In this document: piece after piece, positions 46,506-58,583 of the stretch
Numbering within the stretch: the first letter of the stretch is position 1
How the letters are laid out: each line of letters starts with the position of its first letter
Origin: Epiperipatus broadwayi
Taxonomy: Eukaryota; Onychophora; Udeonychophora; Euonychophora; Peripatidae
Length of the DNA: 64,000 bases
NCBI GenBank assembly: GCA_028023455.1
Contig: JAQFVV010000031.1
Coordinates: 3,538,001-3,602,000, forward strand
Direction: 5' to 3'
Position numbers and translations under genes: made by a program
Notes under the pieces: generated by a model
The model's database searches: none
Told to the model about the DNA's origin: nothing
The model's input: only the letters and a program-made list of their open reading frames with translations

Positions 46506-47059
46506 ATATCATAATAATAATACGGAAGTTATCTAGTAATATGGCAAAAACTTTTTACATTGAAAACATTCCACTTGTGTATGAAGCCCAAACAAATTTA
46601 ATTAATTTAAAATATATTTATGCAATAAAATTTTACTTTCATTTCTGTTTCTGTGGAAATAGATAAATCAATTAAATTTTGTTTGTATCACATATGCATG
46701 TTAAAATTTTCATAACATTTTAAAACTTAGTTTATCACATGCGAAATCTATTTAAAATGAAATCCTAAAAGTTGATCAAATTCAGTAGTCTAACTGATCA
46801 TAAATAACAACACTGTTCTCATAGCTTATATATTTACATAATATTTCCCTGCAAATGATTATAATTACAATGCATTTTTAGCAGCAGAATCACAAAATAA
46901 TATAACTTTTTACAATGAAATTTAAACATGGTGGTATTTTTTTATGCTCCACTTGCAAGTCAGAAATTAAATATGTGGTCACAGATCACAACACTAATTG
47001 GTGCTGCCCTCTTTTTTGGTTTTTATATCATTACAAATTCTGATGCATTTTTATGTTGC

Positions 47060-47215
47060 CAATTAACAAAGTTTTTAAAGCATTTGAGTACCATAAAGCA
47101 CAATTCAGAGCCTATGAGATTCTCCATAAAAAAAAAACCAACAACTTAAAATTCATCAAGACTGATACAATATTTGTTAAATTATAAAGTAACAACAAAA
47201 AACGTTCACATTTAT
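47060..47215 (+). repeat. Direct-repeat partner of 45375-45500
   Basis: GAGTACCATAAAGCACAATTC, a poly-A run, TTCATCAAGACTGATAC, then AAAGTAACAACAA. It parallels 45375-45500. Together with 46750-46880 it suggests that a larger element was duplicated and rearranged over 45.4-47.2 kb. Confidence 0.6.
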
Positions 47216-47579
47216 ATACTAATGTAGATATAGATGGATATAGATATGATTAAAAGCATCAAATAAAACTACAAATGAAGTTTAAAAGATCATTAACATT
47301 TTACATAACTGCATAAAATAGACATCAAAATACAAATTAGACAAGTGCAAAATAGTATTGAAAATAAAATCGCTTTTGTTGAATATATGATTATATAATA
47401 TTTTAACAAAATTATGCCATTTTGGCAGATGTTTGTATTATCAGTAGGAATGTTTATAAAGTACATTGTAAACTATGCATTGTGCTCACCTTCATTTTTA
47501 GAATTAGTTTTTGGATTTATAATAACAATACACTCTTAATTTCAAAATTAGAAAGCTAGTGGGCCAAAATGCAACTAAC

Positions 47580-47594
47580 TTTCGGACTCATCAG
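47580..47594 (-). ncRNA. Minimal hammerhead-core string
   Basis: The minus strand reads CTGATGAGTCCGAAAG, with CTGATGA and GAAA separated by only GTCC. A normal stem II is absent; at most one G-C pair could form. It may be a hammerhead that lost its stem II, or chance. I make no claim of function. Confidence 0.3.
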
Positions 47595-47599
47595 TAATA

Positions 47600-49080
47600 C
47601 CTTATGCCTATATAGTATTTAGCCCAGTAGGTCAAGCTATAAAATAGTATGAACAATTCTACTTTAATTGAAGACATTGAGGTTTTTTATTTATTTCCCA
47701 TAGATAAGAATCAAGTTTTGTTTGTTTTGGAGTATTTTTAGTTCTTTTAGGAAAGTTATTTTAATTGGATAATTTGTTTTATCATAGCCTGCATACAAAT
47801 TATCCAGTTTTCAAATATTAAAAAACAATTTTAAAGAATAGCATTAAGACAGAATAGTCAATTTTGATTTGGAAGACTCAGAAGTTAGATTCTTGATCAA
47901 TTCTCAGTGAGTTATGACACCTGAGTAGAACTAACAAGCTTGGTATCAAAGGCCAAATGACTTCACAGTTTATATATTAATTTTAAAAGATGATACTATG
48001 TACATCATATGGGATAATATGTAAAAAAAATACTTCAAGAGTTCTTGATTATTGAGAATGACAATTTATTATAGACTCCTTTCTTGACTATTTTCAAGCA
48101 TTATATCAAATATGTATTTATATATTGTAATGGTAGATAGAATAAAAATACAATCTGATGATTGTTCAATTTAATACATGCAAGGGCAAATATAAACAGA
48201 GAACATATGTACATTAAAGTATGTAAGTAAGTCAAAATCATTTATTTATCCAGACTTACAAATATTTTTAATTCTTGAGTATTATATAAATCAAGATGTC
48301 TATCTCACATATGTCCTGCTAAATTCTTCTACCCATTACATTTAGTCCATGATGGTTCAACACATCCGAAATATAAACCCTAACACTGGATCCTAATTTA
48401 TTACATTAGTAAAATTAATAGAATCATAATGCACAGTAAAAAAAACTAATTTTAATGATTGCTACTTATAAGCTTTATTAACTCCAAGATAATATACATA
48501 AACAAAGTAATATAATAAAAGAAAATTGAATAACAACAATAAATAAATGTATAAGTAAATAACTAAATATCTAATAGGTATACACTTTAAAATCTGTCTA
48601 CTAAATTGCTTCATAGGAAATTTTATTTAGGATATTTCTTTAAAGTTTTCAACAGAAACAAAATAATCAAAAATTTCAAATAGTTTTTAATAAATTTAAA
48701 AAAATCATGTACCCTTGCCCCATATTCATACACACAAATTTACTCTAAGACAAGGACACATGTTTTAACTTGTATTCTTCTATCATTCCTAATTTGAGTT
48801 ATATTTTATGTGTGATATCATTTGGGGGTATTTTCATTTATATATTTGTGCAGATATATTGAATGAATACATTATACTACTTTTTTAAAAAATATTCCTT
48901 TTTGAAACATTGGCATTGCAAACAAAATATTTCTATTCTATATCTATGCTTTGTTATACCTACACCTTTAACATGGCAAGCACATTATTATTATCATATA
49001 TGCAAGATATTGTTTTGGGGTGTGCTAAGTTTAATAATGGAACTAATTTATTCATTAATTACTGCTATATCTCTTTTAAA
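47600..49080. other. AT-rich non-coding sequence
   Basis: No gene or repeat recognised apart from the minimal hammerhead string just upstream. Confidence 0.4.
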
Positions 49081-49084
49081 CCAC

Positions 49085-49180
49085 TAAATATCACATGATC
49101 ACCATCTGTATACTAGAACATAATTGATTACTCTGTTTGGCACAGGGTGGCACTACTATATAGAGAGTTTTGCCTTTGTT
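49085..49180. mobile_element. Terminal fragment of the foldback family
   Basis: GCACAGGGTGGCACTACTAT and GAGAGTTTTGCCTTTG match the right end of the 34893-34980 hairpin, and the preceding CATAATTGATTACTCTGTTTG also matches. The left half is missing or degraded. Confidence 0.65.
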
Positions 49181-49261
49181 TATATCTCTTTTATATTATA
49201 ATTTAAAAAATGCTAAATTATTTTCTTTATTAATCAAATCAAATAGGTTTTAATAATAATA

Positions 49262-49400
49262 AAAACAGACAAGACTCTTCATACAGTAGTGCCACTCAGT
49301 GCAAGCCAGAGTAATCAATAGATGCACAAACCTTGCATAGATTATTCTGGTTTGCACTGAGTGGCACTACTGTAAAGAGGGTTTTGCCTGTTTTAACAGC
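49262..49400. mobile_element. Terminal-only hairpin of the foldback family
   Basis: AAAACAGACAAGACTCTTC and ATACAGTAGTGCCACTCAG at the left are answered by CTGAGTGGCACTACTGT and GGGTTTTGCCTGTTTT at the right, with about 30 bases between. The internal hammerhead and body of the 1-kb element are absent. Confidence 0.82.
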
Positions 49401-49659
49401 TTGGGCAAGCATAAGAAATGGTGATCATGTGATTTAATAATAATATATTTGCCCAATTCCAACAAGATTTAAATTTAATTTAGAGATTATAACCAATAAT
49501 ATTTTATCTCTAATTATTCAATTTAAGGTATATGTACTGTGAGAATACATCAAACTCCTCACATATGTATTAAAAAATAAATAAATAAATGAAACATGCA
49601 CACCTATCTTGAATATTATTATTGACAAGAATCATTAAAAATTTACTATTAATTTTATA

Positions 49660-49865
49660 TATTAATAATTGCTATATAGAGAGCTCACAAATAAGCTCTC
49701 AACAAGCTTTGCAGAATATTCTCAACCCCAGACCAGTTTCTGCTATTGGTGTCATCAATGTGGTGCCATGATATTCAAGCATTAGATTAAAAATACCAAG
49801 ACAAGCCTAGCACTTTATCTAATGTATATTATTAAGTAGAAAATCTGCAATTTTCAGATATCCAT
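49660..49865 (-). mobile_element. Family B element, single copy
   Basis: Closely matches the left arm of the adjacent palindrome 49985-50460, from the AGCTCACAAATAAGCTCTC end, through the hammerhead, to TAAGTAGAAAATCTG. It lies about 120 bases upstream of that palindrome in the same orientation as its left arm. Confidence 0.75.
49726..49763 (-). ncRNA. Hammerhead-like, family B, C3 mutated
   Basis: On the minus strand CCACA, TTGATGA (C3 to U), GAAA, CTGGTC and TGGGG. Stem I has lost one pair compared with CCUCA. It is predicted inactive. Confidence 0.55.
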
Positions 49866-50100
49866 ATTTCCAATCCAGCTGTCTAACTTAAATAGTCATA
49901 TGGGACTGAACTAAGTTCAGATACACCATATATTAATAGCTTGAGCAATATAAAATCACCAAAGCCTTAACAGCAAAAAATAAAATTACAAAAAAATCAA
50001 GTCAGATGTCACATGACCTAATTTAATAAACTTGCATTAACAAATGTTATATACAGAGTTCGCAAAATAAGCTCTTAACAAACTTTGCAGAATATCCTCA

Positions 50101-50138
50101 ACCCAGACCAGTTTCTGTTATTGCCATTGTCAGTGAAG
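50101..50138 (-). ncRNA. Hammerhead-like, family B, core mutated
   Basis: On the minus strand CTTCA, CTGACAA (G8 to A), GAAA and CTGGTC, then TGGG. G8 is invariant in active hammerheads, so it is predicted inactive. Confidence 0.55.
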
Positions 50139-50298
50139 TGCCAGAATATTCAAGCATTAGATTAAAAATACCAGGATAAACCCAGCACTTTATCATATGG
50201 ATGTCTGTAAATTTCAGATTTTCTACTTAATAATTTACATTAAGTAAAGTGCTGGGCTTGTCCTGGTATTTTTAATCTAATGCTTGAATATCCTGGCA

Positions 50299-50336
50299 CC
50301 TCACTAATGACACCAATAGTAGAAACTGGTCTGGGG
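50299..50336 (+). ncRNA. Hammerhead-like, family B, G5 mutated
   Basis: CCTCA (50299-303) pairs with TGGGG (332-336) over 5 bp. GAAA (322-325) and CTGGTC with GUC are intact, but CTGATGA reads CTAATGA (304-310), losing G5. It is predicted inactive. Confidence 0.62.
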
Positions 50337-50464
50337 TTGAGGATATTCTGCAAAGATTGTTAAGAGCTTATTTTGGAGCTCTATATATAACATTTGTAAA
50401 TGCAAGATTATTAAATTAGATCATGTAACATCTGACTTGATTTTTTTGTAATTAATAATTGTGT

Positions 50465-53400
50465 ACAAATTGATAATTTAAAATTATAACTTTAACAACT
50501 TTTTTAACTATACTGATGTGTAGATAATCACAATGTAAAAAAAAAATACATATAAGCCCTAAAATTATTAAAGGAAAGAAATAACCATTAAATTTTAATT
50601 CTGTTCATCATCTATTTATTAAAATATATAAATAATAAAATGACATCATAATTGAAACAAAGAAAAAAATATGAACTTAAATCGAGAAATAAATATTTTT
50701 TTTTCTTTTATTGAAAATAAAAAGAGATCCAAATATAATCTGATTAGTCAATATGCTTTGATTAAAATATAAATCTGAACCCATTACTCAAAGTTATTCA
50801 ACAACAATCAATAAACCATCAATTCTCCAAAGAAGAAAATAATTTTGGAGGATAAAGAAAAAACATACTTATCATTACGAATAGATTTAATTTATATAAA
50901 AATATATTTTACAAGTATAAAAAAAAAAAAAAATCTCTTTTGGTAATCCTATTGAAGTTGAATATTAAAAGAAACCAATTATTTCATTATTTATAGGATC
51001 ATATAAAATAAAACTATGTTATCAAGTTTTAATATAACTAATAACTTTAAATAACATTCTAACATAGTTACATAGCTATGATCAGCTAGAGGGAAAGAAA
51101 CATCATAGAGATAGAATGTTAACCATACTACTATAAGGTCAAATCTGATTCTAAAGAAAAATAATTACTACCTGTCGATGATAAATATCGGATAACAATG
51201 AATTACTACAAACCTTAGAAAATCCTTAGATGGAAATTATTTTCATAAATGAAGGAATGGAGTCATTATCTGGAAATTTGAACAGCATTCGAATATGGAA
51301 TAATATATTTTAAAAGATGAGAAAAAAAAAATCCTTAAAGTGAAAATTTATTTCATTAGTCAATATAAATTGTTTCTAAATTAATCCTGGGTTCGACTAC
51401 ACATTAATATCATATATGTGTGTGTGTGTGTGATTCTCTTTTTATATTTGTAAAAAAAAAATTTTTCTTTTAATAAGGCAAGCTTCAGTCAACTATATTC
51501 TAAAGTTATTAATATTTAATGCCTATTAATAAAATATAATGGTAAAGACCCCAAGTTAACTTAGTTTTAGATATACATACTATGACAATTATTATATTAC
51601 ATCATAAATTTAATTCATTTGTTATAATTAATATATGTTAAATTTTTGTTTTGTTATTCATAATGAATGATTAACATTCTGGTATAAGTGATCTATTCTA
51701 TCATATGTTAATTCCATCAAGAATAAACTTCAAAATAAAGAATAATATTTATAACTTATACCCATGTGATATGACATCATAAAAATAGGAAAGTTTATTA
51801 TATAATATAGATCACTATTTGAATGTAGAGACAAATTTATTTTATGTTATAATATTGAATTATTTCATTCAGATAATAAATGATCATCCATCATAATAGT
51901 ATAGTAATGATAGTTTACTATATAATAGAGATGTGAGAACAAAGGATGATCATATTTATTTCATTTTACATTTTTTTATAACTTATATTATGTTAAATTG
52001 AGTCATGAATACAGTTTGTTATTTATATGATTTCATTAAACATTGGTTATTATAATTATATCCATGATTATTTATCTATTTCATAATTCATCAAATTACA
52101 ACATACCATACAAATATATAATTGGTATATAAGTAGGATATAATCATTCCCCTGAACAAGAATTTATGTATATTCTTTCTGAGTTCGAATTCCATGAAAT
52201 ATGAGAGCAGATTAGAGACTACATGAAATAGGCAAATGAATGAATTTCTTACGGTTTTAATATAATAATTTCCTAATTATATTTATGAAATAATTTATAT
52301 TATCCCATTGCATATAGTATTTGATGATTAAATTATTTTTGTTTGTCTATACACATGCTCAATCTTTATAAATGTTCTCTTCATTACACATATTATTCTA
52401 AACTAATAAATTATCAAATTAGGGTAAAATGGCATTTATGTCATCCCATTACAGTGCCTATAAAATTTGTTTGTTTGTTTTGTTTTAAATTTAAATCCAT
52501 AATATTATTCTTAGAATTAGTTCCCTCTTTTTTCTTATTTAAAGGAAATATTAAAGAGAGCATTTGATTAAATATAAATTTCCTCATTCACCTTCTTGAC
52601 ATTCTTTTTTCTTAATCCATTGATCAGTAAAGAATGCATCAGTATTACTTTACACCAGATTTTGGTCTTTAATGGCATTTGTAGTTAGACCTTTGTAGAT
52701 TACTCATAAGAAAAAGGAATACTTAAAACTTCAGTTATCTTCCACCAGTTCTTTAGAAGTATAGTTAACGAAGAAAAGGGGGTCTTTCCCCACTTTCTTG
52801 TTGCTATTGCTAACCCAGCATGAAGTTTATAAGTATTCTACTAATGCAAAATATTTAAAATTTTTCTTTTTAAAATAAAACTTTTGTTGACTTTCTCATT
52901 TTTTCTCTACTCTTTTATATTAGAACGAATATATTTCACGATTATCGTAAATGATAATAAATACATTTTTATAGAGCAATATTTCAATGGTATCTTATTT
53001 ATTTCAAAGTAAAAATAATGGATTAGTATGAATTTCCTTAAAATATGAAATGTATTATTTGTAGTAGCATTTCTTTTTAATGAAATTGTTGGTGTAAGTG
53101 CATGTTGTCGACTCAATATCATGTATACTTTCATTCATTCCACAATCATTTTAAATGTTTATGGCCAAGACAAAGTTATGATTTAATATTCTACAACTTT
53201 TGGATCTTTTATTTCTCTCAATTTCCATATCAAAATCAATTTTGATGTTCTCCCCTATTAGTCATTTCTTATCACAAAGAGTGATGCATACTAATGTTGA
53301 ACCCTTTGCTCTTTTTGTCATAAGTCTGAAGAAACAATGCATCATTTTGTGTTCCAGTGACCTACTCTTCTTATCTATAGAAATATCATTGAGTCAATTA

Positions 53401-54955
53401 CCAAATAAATAGCATAAAATGAGACTTTTTCCTGTCAATCAGGATTAGTACCATGTTTTCCCTATGTTCACTTTTTGTTTCTTAAGATGCCATTTTTATT
53501 TTCATGTAGTCTGGCCTTATTTCCAACCCCACTATAAGTAAATAATTTTATTTATTTATTTACTTGTATTTACAAAATGTACCTGTTGTAATTTATACGT
53601 CATAGAATTTGTCTGTTTTTCAAGTTTGTAAAAAAATTTTTTTTGCCTAATAAAATTGTTTGTTAAAAAAAAGTTTTAATGAGTTTAATATACCAAGAAA
53701 ACAAATGAAACAAACTTGATGCAAATTTTGTTTTCTATTTTTTTTATTTATTTATTTCCACTAATGTACTAAATTAGAGCTGTTAGTCTCAATGTATATT
53801 TAATATCAATAATATTAGTGACTTTAAAATAATGTCTCTAATATCATTCAAAGTTTTCTAGGTAAATAGACTAATTAATTCAGAAGACACATAGGGAGAT
53901 AATTGCTCAATTCTATAATCAAATATGTTTAAAACTATCACAGAAATGAGCTCACAGCTCAAGGCTTAAAGAATGATAATTTTTCATTTCATTTTTAAAA
54001 AAAAAAAAAAAAAAATTATGGTTGTATTTAAATATAACTTTTTCATTGTATTTTTTTTTTGTTTGTTTTTAAATAAATCTTTATTATTACAAATTATGAA
54101 TATTTTTAGATAGAAAATAAGCTGAATCATATTCAGAAGCAGTAATTTAATGTATTTATTCTATTTCAAAGCCATTTTACAAGCTAAAGTAATCAATGGA
54201 AGCAATATTTTTATTATTATATATGCAATATATCATAAATAACTTGTCAATGCGTAAATACAACCTAGTTTTAAATATAACATGTCTAACAATGCAGAAG
54301 TGTAAACTTACAATATTCTTAGATATGAATATATGTATTCATAAATGCTAATTATGGTCCTGATATTCAAAATTGTTTTTTAATTGTATTCTAATTTGAG
54401 ATCTGCTCAGATAATATAATTAGATGGATGGATATGATAATTTAATCATTTACTGTTTTAACTGGATACATAAAAAACACAAACTTAACACATTGTTTAT
54501 CAAGAAGTTGTGCATTAGAAATGATGGATTAAATATCACATATATGAAGTCTTCATCATTAAAAAAGGTTATTAAAGAATAATAAATCACCAGATAAATA
54601 TTGTATAGCACTGTTTTTTTAACTGTCAATCTGGAGACAAACACTAGCCCATAAAGAATTTTTATTTATTAATCATTTATTTTATTTTTTTATATGTCAA
54701 AGCGATGATGTGGTTTTTTAATGATTTTCATGTATTTAAGAATAACTAGACACTCATTTATTTGCCAATAATTAGAGACTAATATGATTAAGATACGAGT
54801 TAACTATTTGAAAGCAAAAATTTTAAATCTGTAAAAAACTACATTTTACCCACAATAGATGTAAATCTCATTTCATGGGTATAGTAGTAGATAACTACTA
54901 TGCTCATTTACTGACTATTGATCAATAAATGTATATTTAGTTATCTGACAGCAAA
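50465..54955. other. AT-rich non-coding sequence
   Basis: No supported gene or element over about 4.5 kb. It contains a (GT)n run near 51417-51431, with an isolated GGGTTCGACTAC (B-box-like) about 30 bases before it at 51386, and poly-A/T tracts (50918-50935, 53999-54016). Confidence 0.4.
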
Positions 54956-54958
54956 CAA

Positions 54959-55572
54959 TTATATAAATAAATTAATAATATGAACAACATAAGTTTAATA
55001 AAAAATGTCAATAGTTTATTTACTCTAAATAACAATAATATTAATATATTAATAGCTAACTGGCAACTTATAATATCAATCTTAATCACATAATAGTTCA
55101 TATATCAGAAGTGAAATATTATATATAGCTTTACAATTATTTGACAGCATCACACAATATCTATGTTTCTTTAACTTCCATATTACATCAGTCATTTTGA
55201 TTATCACTCAAATAAGCACCTTACTGCTCACACACATCTTTTGAGTTATCAAATTAGATTATGACTGGAACTTTTTTCTATTGCTAATTTTTGTCTATAA
55301 CTTCACAATCAGTTTTCACTCTGTCCTTAGATATTATCTGCTTCCAACTACTACTTCATATTATTACTTCTCTGACACCCATTAGAAATTCTGCAGGCAT
55401 TTTATTAATTTTACTAATTTGTATAATGTTAGACTTTATTTAATTGCAAAGTATTATGTTGCTTCTTTTAGCAAATTAATTTTCTTTTCCTGCATATTAT
55501 TATTTCTAGTGACTCCTGCACATACATACATGTATACAACTTTATTAATAAAGCATGGCCAGTATATAATAT
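54959..55572 (-). repeat. Ty3/gypsy 3' LTR (minus-strand element)
   Basis: About 610 bases that align along their length with 60276-60873. Shared stretches include TAGCTTTACAATTATTTGACAGC, CTTCCATATTACATCAGTC, CACACACATCTTTTGAGTTA and CATACATGTRTACAACTTTATTA. With the other copy it brackets minus-strand gag-pol remnants, so it is the 3' LTR. Exact ends are uncertain by about 10 bases. Confidence 0.8.
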
Positions 55573-57575
55573 TACCTCCCCTTCATTTTAGAAATAAGCA
55601 AAATTTTATTTACAAAAAATAATCTTGTAACTGTTTTGATATCTGCTTCTCTCTAACAGGTCTTGTTGAGATTAATTCTTCCTTTTCCCACTCTTTATAT
55701 TATCTCTTTTGTTCACTATTTATTCTATTGTTTCTTCTTAAACTGAGGCATTATCTGGTGCTTCTAACTCAGTGTTACTAGAAACATCCCTCTTATTATT
55801 CTTATATTTACATAAAGTGGTAACTATAACCTTTAATATTCCATTTTTCCATTCTCTTCTATGGTTAACATGGCATCTTAAAATTCACTTACCTTCCAAT
55901 TTTACTTCATGTATTTGTGCAGAAACAATTCTGCTTATTATTCCTAGTAGACACTTTAAATCTGATGTTTTTTGAATCTTCAACTTTCTTTTTTGCTTCA
56001 TATGGTATTATGTCAGATAAGTGTATTCTCACATCTCAGTTCATTAATAATTCCATGAGTGATTTCTTTGTAACAGAGCTGGGCATAAAATTTTTGTAAA
56101 ACATCACCATTGTAAGCTCTTCATGAATATCATCATACTCCCATTTATTTAACATAGTTTTTCAGTTGTTGAACTGCCTTCTCTACAATTCTGTTTGACT
56201 GAGAGTGATAAGCAGGTGTAAATATATACCATATCTCCTTAGGAGCAAGGAAGTCTTTAAATTTACTGAACTGAAATCCATGCCATTATTCATTACAACA
56301 CTTTCAGAATACCTGTGCATTTGACAAAAATTTGTTTAAAACTTTTAACATACAATCTATGTTTGTATCTTTTACTATACAGTATTCTATCTATTTTGAA
56401 TCTTCCCCAACCACTCATAGCTTCAGGCCAGGATTTTAATTTTTAGCCAGTAAACTCATTTGGCAAGCCAAACATTTTCTAACAGTTTGCTCTACATCAT
56501 TATTAAATTCTGGCCATCAAACATATGAAGGAGCTAGCTCTTTCATTCTGACTATCCTGGTATGTTCTCCATGTAATAACCATAGAACATTTTTCCTCCT
56601 TCAGTTGATATCATTATACAGTCTGTCATAAGAATGCATTTATGGCAAGTCACCAAACCTGACTATTCCAAATTTCTGGAGTCAACTAGTTTGATTTAAT
56701 GGGCACATATTTTTATCCAATTCTTTATCATATTATTTTCTTTATTTCTTTGAATCCAATTCTTTACAAAATTCCTTTTAATCCACTGTGTTGTAGTTTT
56801 GCTATTCACTATTTCAGATTTTAACACATCTATATAATTAATTTCACAAAGACATGACTTACATGTACTAATATGTTTATCCACCTTACCATCCACTGAC
56901 TGGCATAGTTCAAGGTCTTTTCACTTTTGCATATTCCCAATAGTGGCCTGTGATTGATATAAATTTTAAATGACTGTACATACAGATATTGATGGAACAT
57001 TTATACCACAAAAACTATGGCTAAATCTTCTTTGTCTAACTGGCTGTAGTTTTTTTTTTTTTTACCATTAACAATGTTCTTGATATATAAGTGATGAAAA
57101 TGATCACTTCCACTGGCACTATGTGCTAGTGCAGCTCCAAAACCATATTCATATGTACCTGTTGTTACCATCACTTCTTACTATTCACTATAGTAGTAGA
57201 TTACTAAATTGTCAGAGAATAACAATTTCTTTCATTTTTTTAAAGTAATATAATATGGTTCTCCCAATTTCAATCTTTGGTTTTTCTTTAGAAGTTCATA
57301 AAGAGGTATAGCTACCTGTGATTTTTCCTTTAAGAAGGTTTCAATAAAATTTAATAACCTTAGAATTCTTGTAACTGCTTTACATTTGTTGGCTTTGGGG
57401 TATTTTTCACAGCTGGAACATTTTCTAGATTTGAATAATATCTATTCTCGGTAATAATTTGTCCCAGAAATTTGATTTCTTTTGTCAAACATATACATTT
57501 CTTAGCATCTAATCTTGTGCCAAACTTGTTTAAGTTCTTGCAAACTAGGTATAATCTTTCCCTTAATTCTATTCC

Positions 57576-58583
57576 AACTCCTCTGGAGAGGGAAAATAAA
57601 TTCCATAAGTATGGCGGGGATGCAACTCCATCATAAAGCGAATGGTATGTCATTGCATTCTATTCTATCCTTATACTATCAGAAATCCCATACCCTGATT
57701 TATAACTTGGTTTTAAAACATGGCAACTTCATTACTTCAGAAGTAATACACCCAACTGACAAACCACCACCTCATAACAACTCCTGGCTTGATGTTATTC
57801 TTCAGTATCTCAACCAATATCAGATAATCACCAATACCACTTTCAACTCCAAAATTTCTATATGGGATGCACATCTAATTTTGCACCCAATCATCAATAA
57901 TATAAAACCGTCCTTAGGAATCAACAATCACAAAATCACCTCTTTATTTAAATTTCTTAAATTAGAACCCAAATTTCTTACCTTCTTAATTAAGGTAAAT
58001 CAGAATGCCATGCATACTAATCACTTTTTACACTTCAAGAGATATCTAAATAATATTGATCCAATATGCCCGCTCTGCAAGACTCAAGAAGATACTTTTG
58101 ACCATATTATTAAATCATGCCCTCGGCTGGTAGGCATTAGATTGCTAATATCGCAAAGTTCGAGCATTGACTTTTACAAAATTCTATCTTTGAAAGACTC
58201 CTTACAAAGTAGACAATTTCCTTTCATTAGACTTTCATTGTTTTTAGTTCATACAATCTGGAGTGTCCGTTGCAAACTAATCTTCACCTTCCCACTTCCA
58301 AATCAAGATGTCATATTTATCGATCACCTTAATAAGTTGAAAAGTAAAGACCTTATCCTGTCTTCAAAATTCCTCTATAATGAGACATGGAATCTCTTTC
58401 AAATACCAAAAATCACCTAAGACATAAACAATCACACACAAAATTTGATACTCCAGGGGATTAAACTTTAGATCCATTTCAGATTCTCAATTAGGATGTT
58501 AGAACTTCTTACCAAGAAAGACAATGTATTCACATATTCTTAGATAATCAATTATTTTTCATTAATAAAGTTATTTTTGAAAC
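57576..58583 (+). mobile_element. LINE 3' fragment inserted in the gypsy RT
   Basis: A plus-strand open frame (about 57618-58420) codes for a non-LTR retrotransposon C-terminus with the zinc-finger string CPLCKTQEDTFDHIIKSCP (C-x2-C-x8-H-x4-C, about 58067-58123). The frame ends with a stop at 58418. AATAAAG lies near 58565. The insertion is bounded by the direct repeat TAATTCTATT at 57564-57573 and 58584-58593, its target-site duplication. The frame is intact although 5' truncated, so it is younger than the gypsy host. Confidence 0.85.

Larger units (their letters stand above)
49985..50460. mobile_element. Family B palindrome
   Basis: Arms of about 230 bp. The outer ends pair as AATCAAGTCAGATG and CATCTGACTTGATT. 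Inside are AACAAATGTTATATA / TATATAACATTTGT, GCTCTTAACAA / TTGTTAAGAGC and GCATTAGATTAAAAATACC / GGTATTTTTAATCTAATGC. The centre lies near 50222. Hammerhead blocks sit in both arms. Confidence 0.85.

Noticed and set aside
51386-51398. Isolated B-box-like GGGTTCGACTAC
   Set aside because: No A box at the expected spacing, so no SINE or tRNA call.
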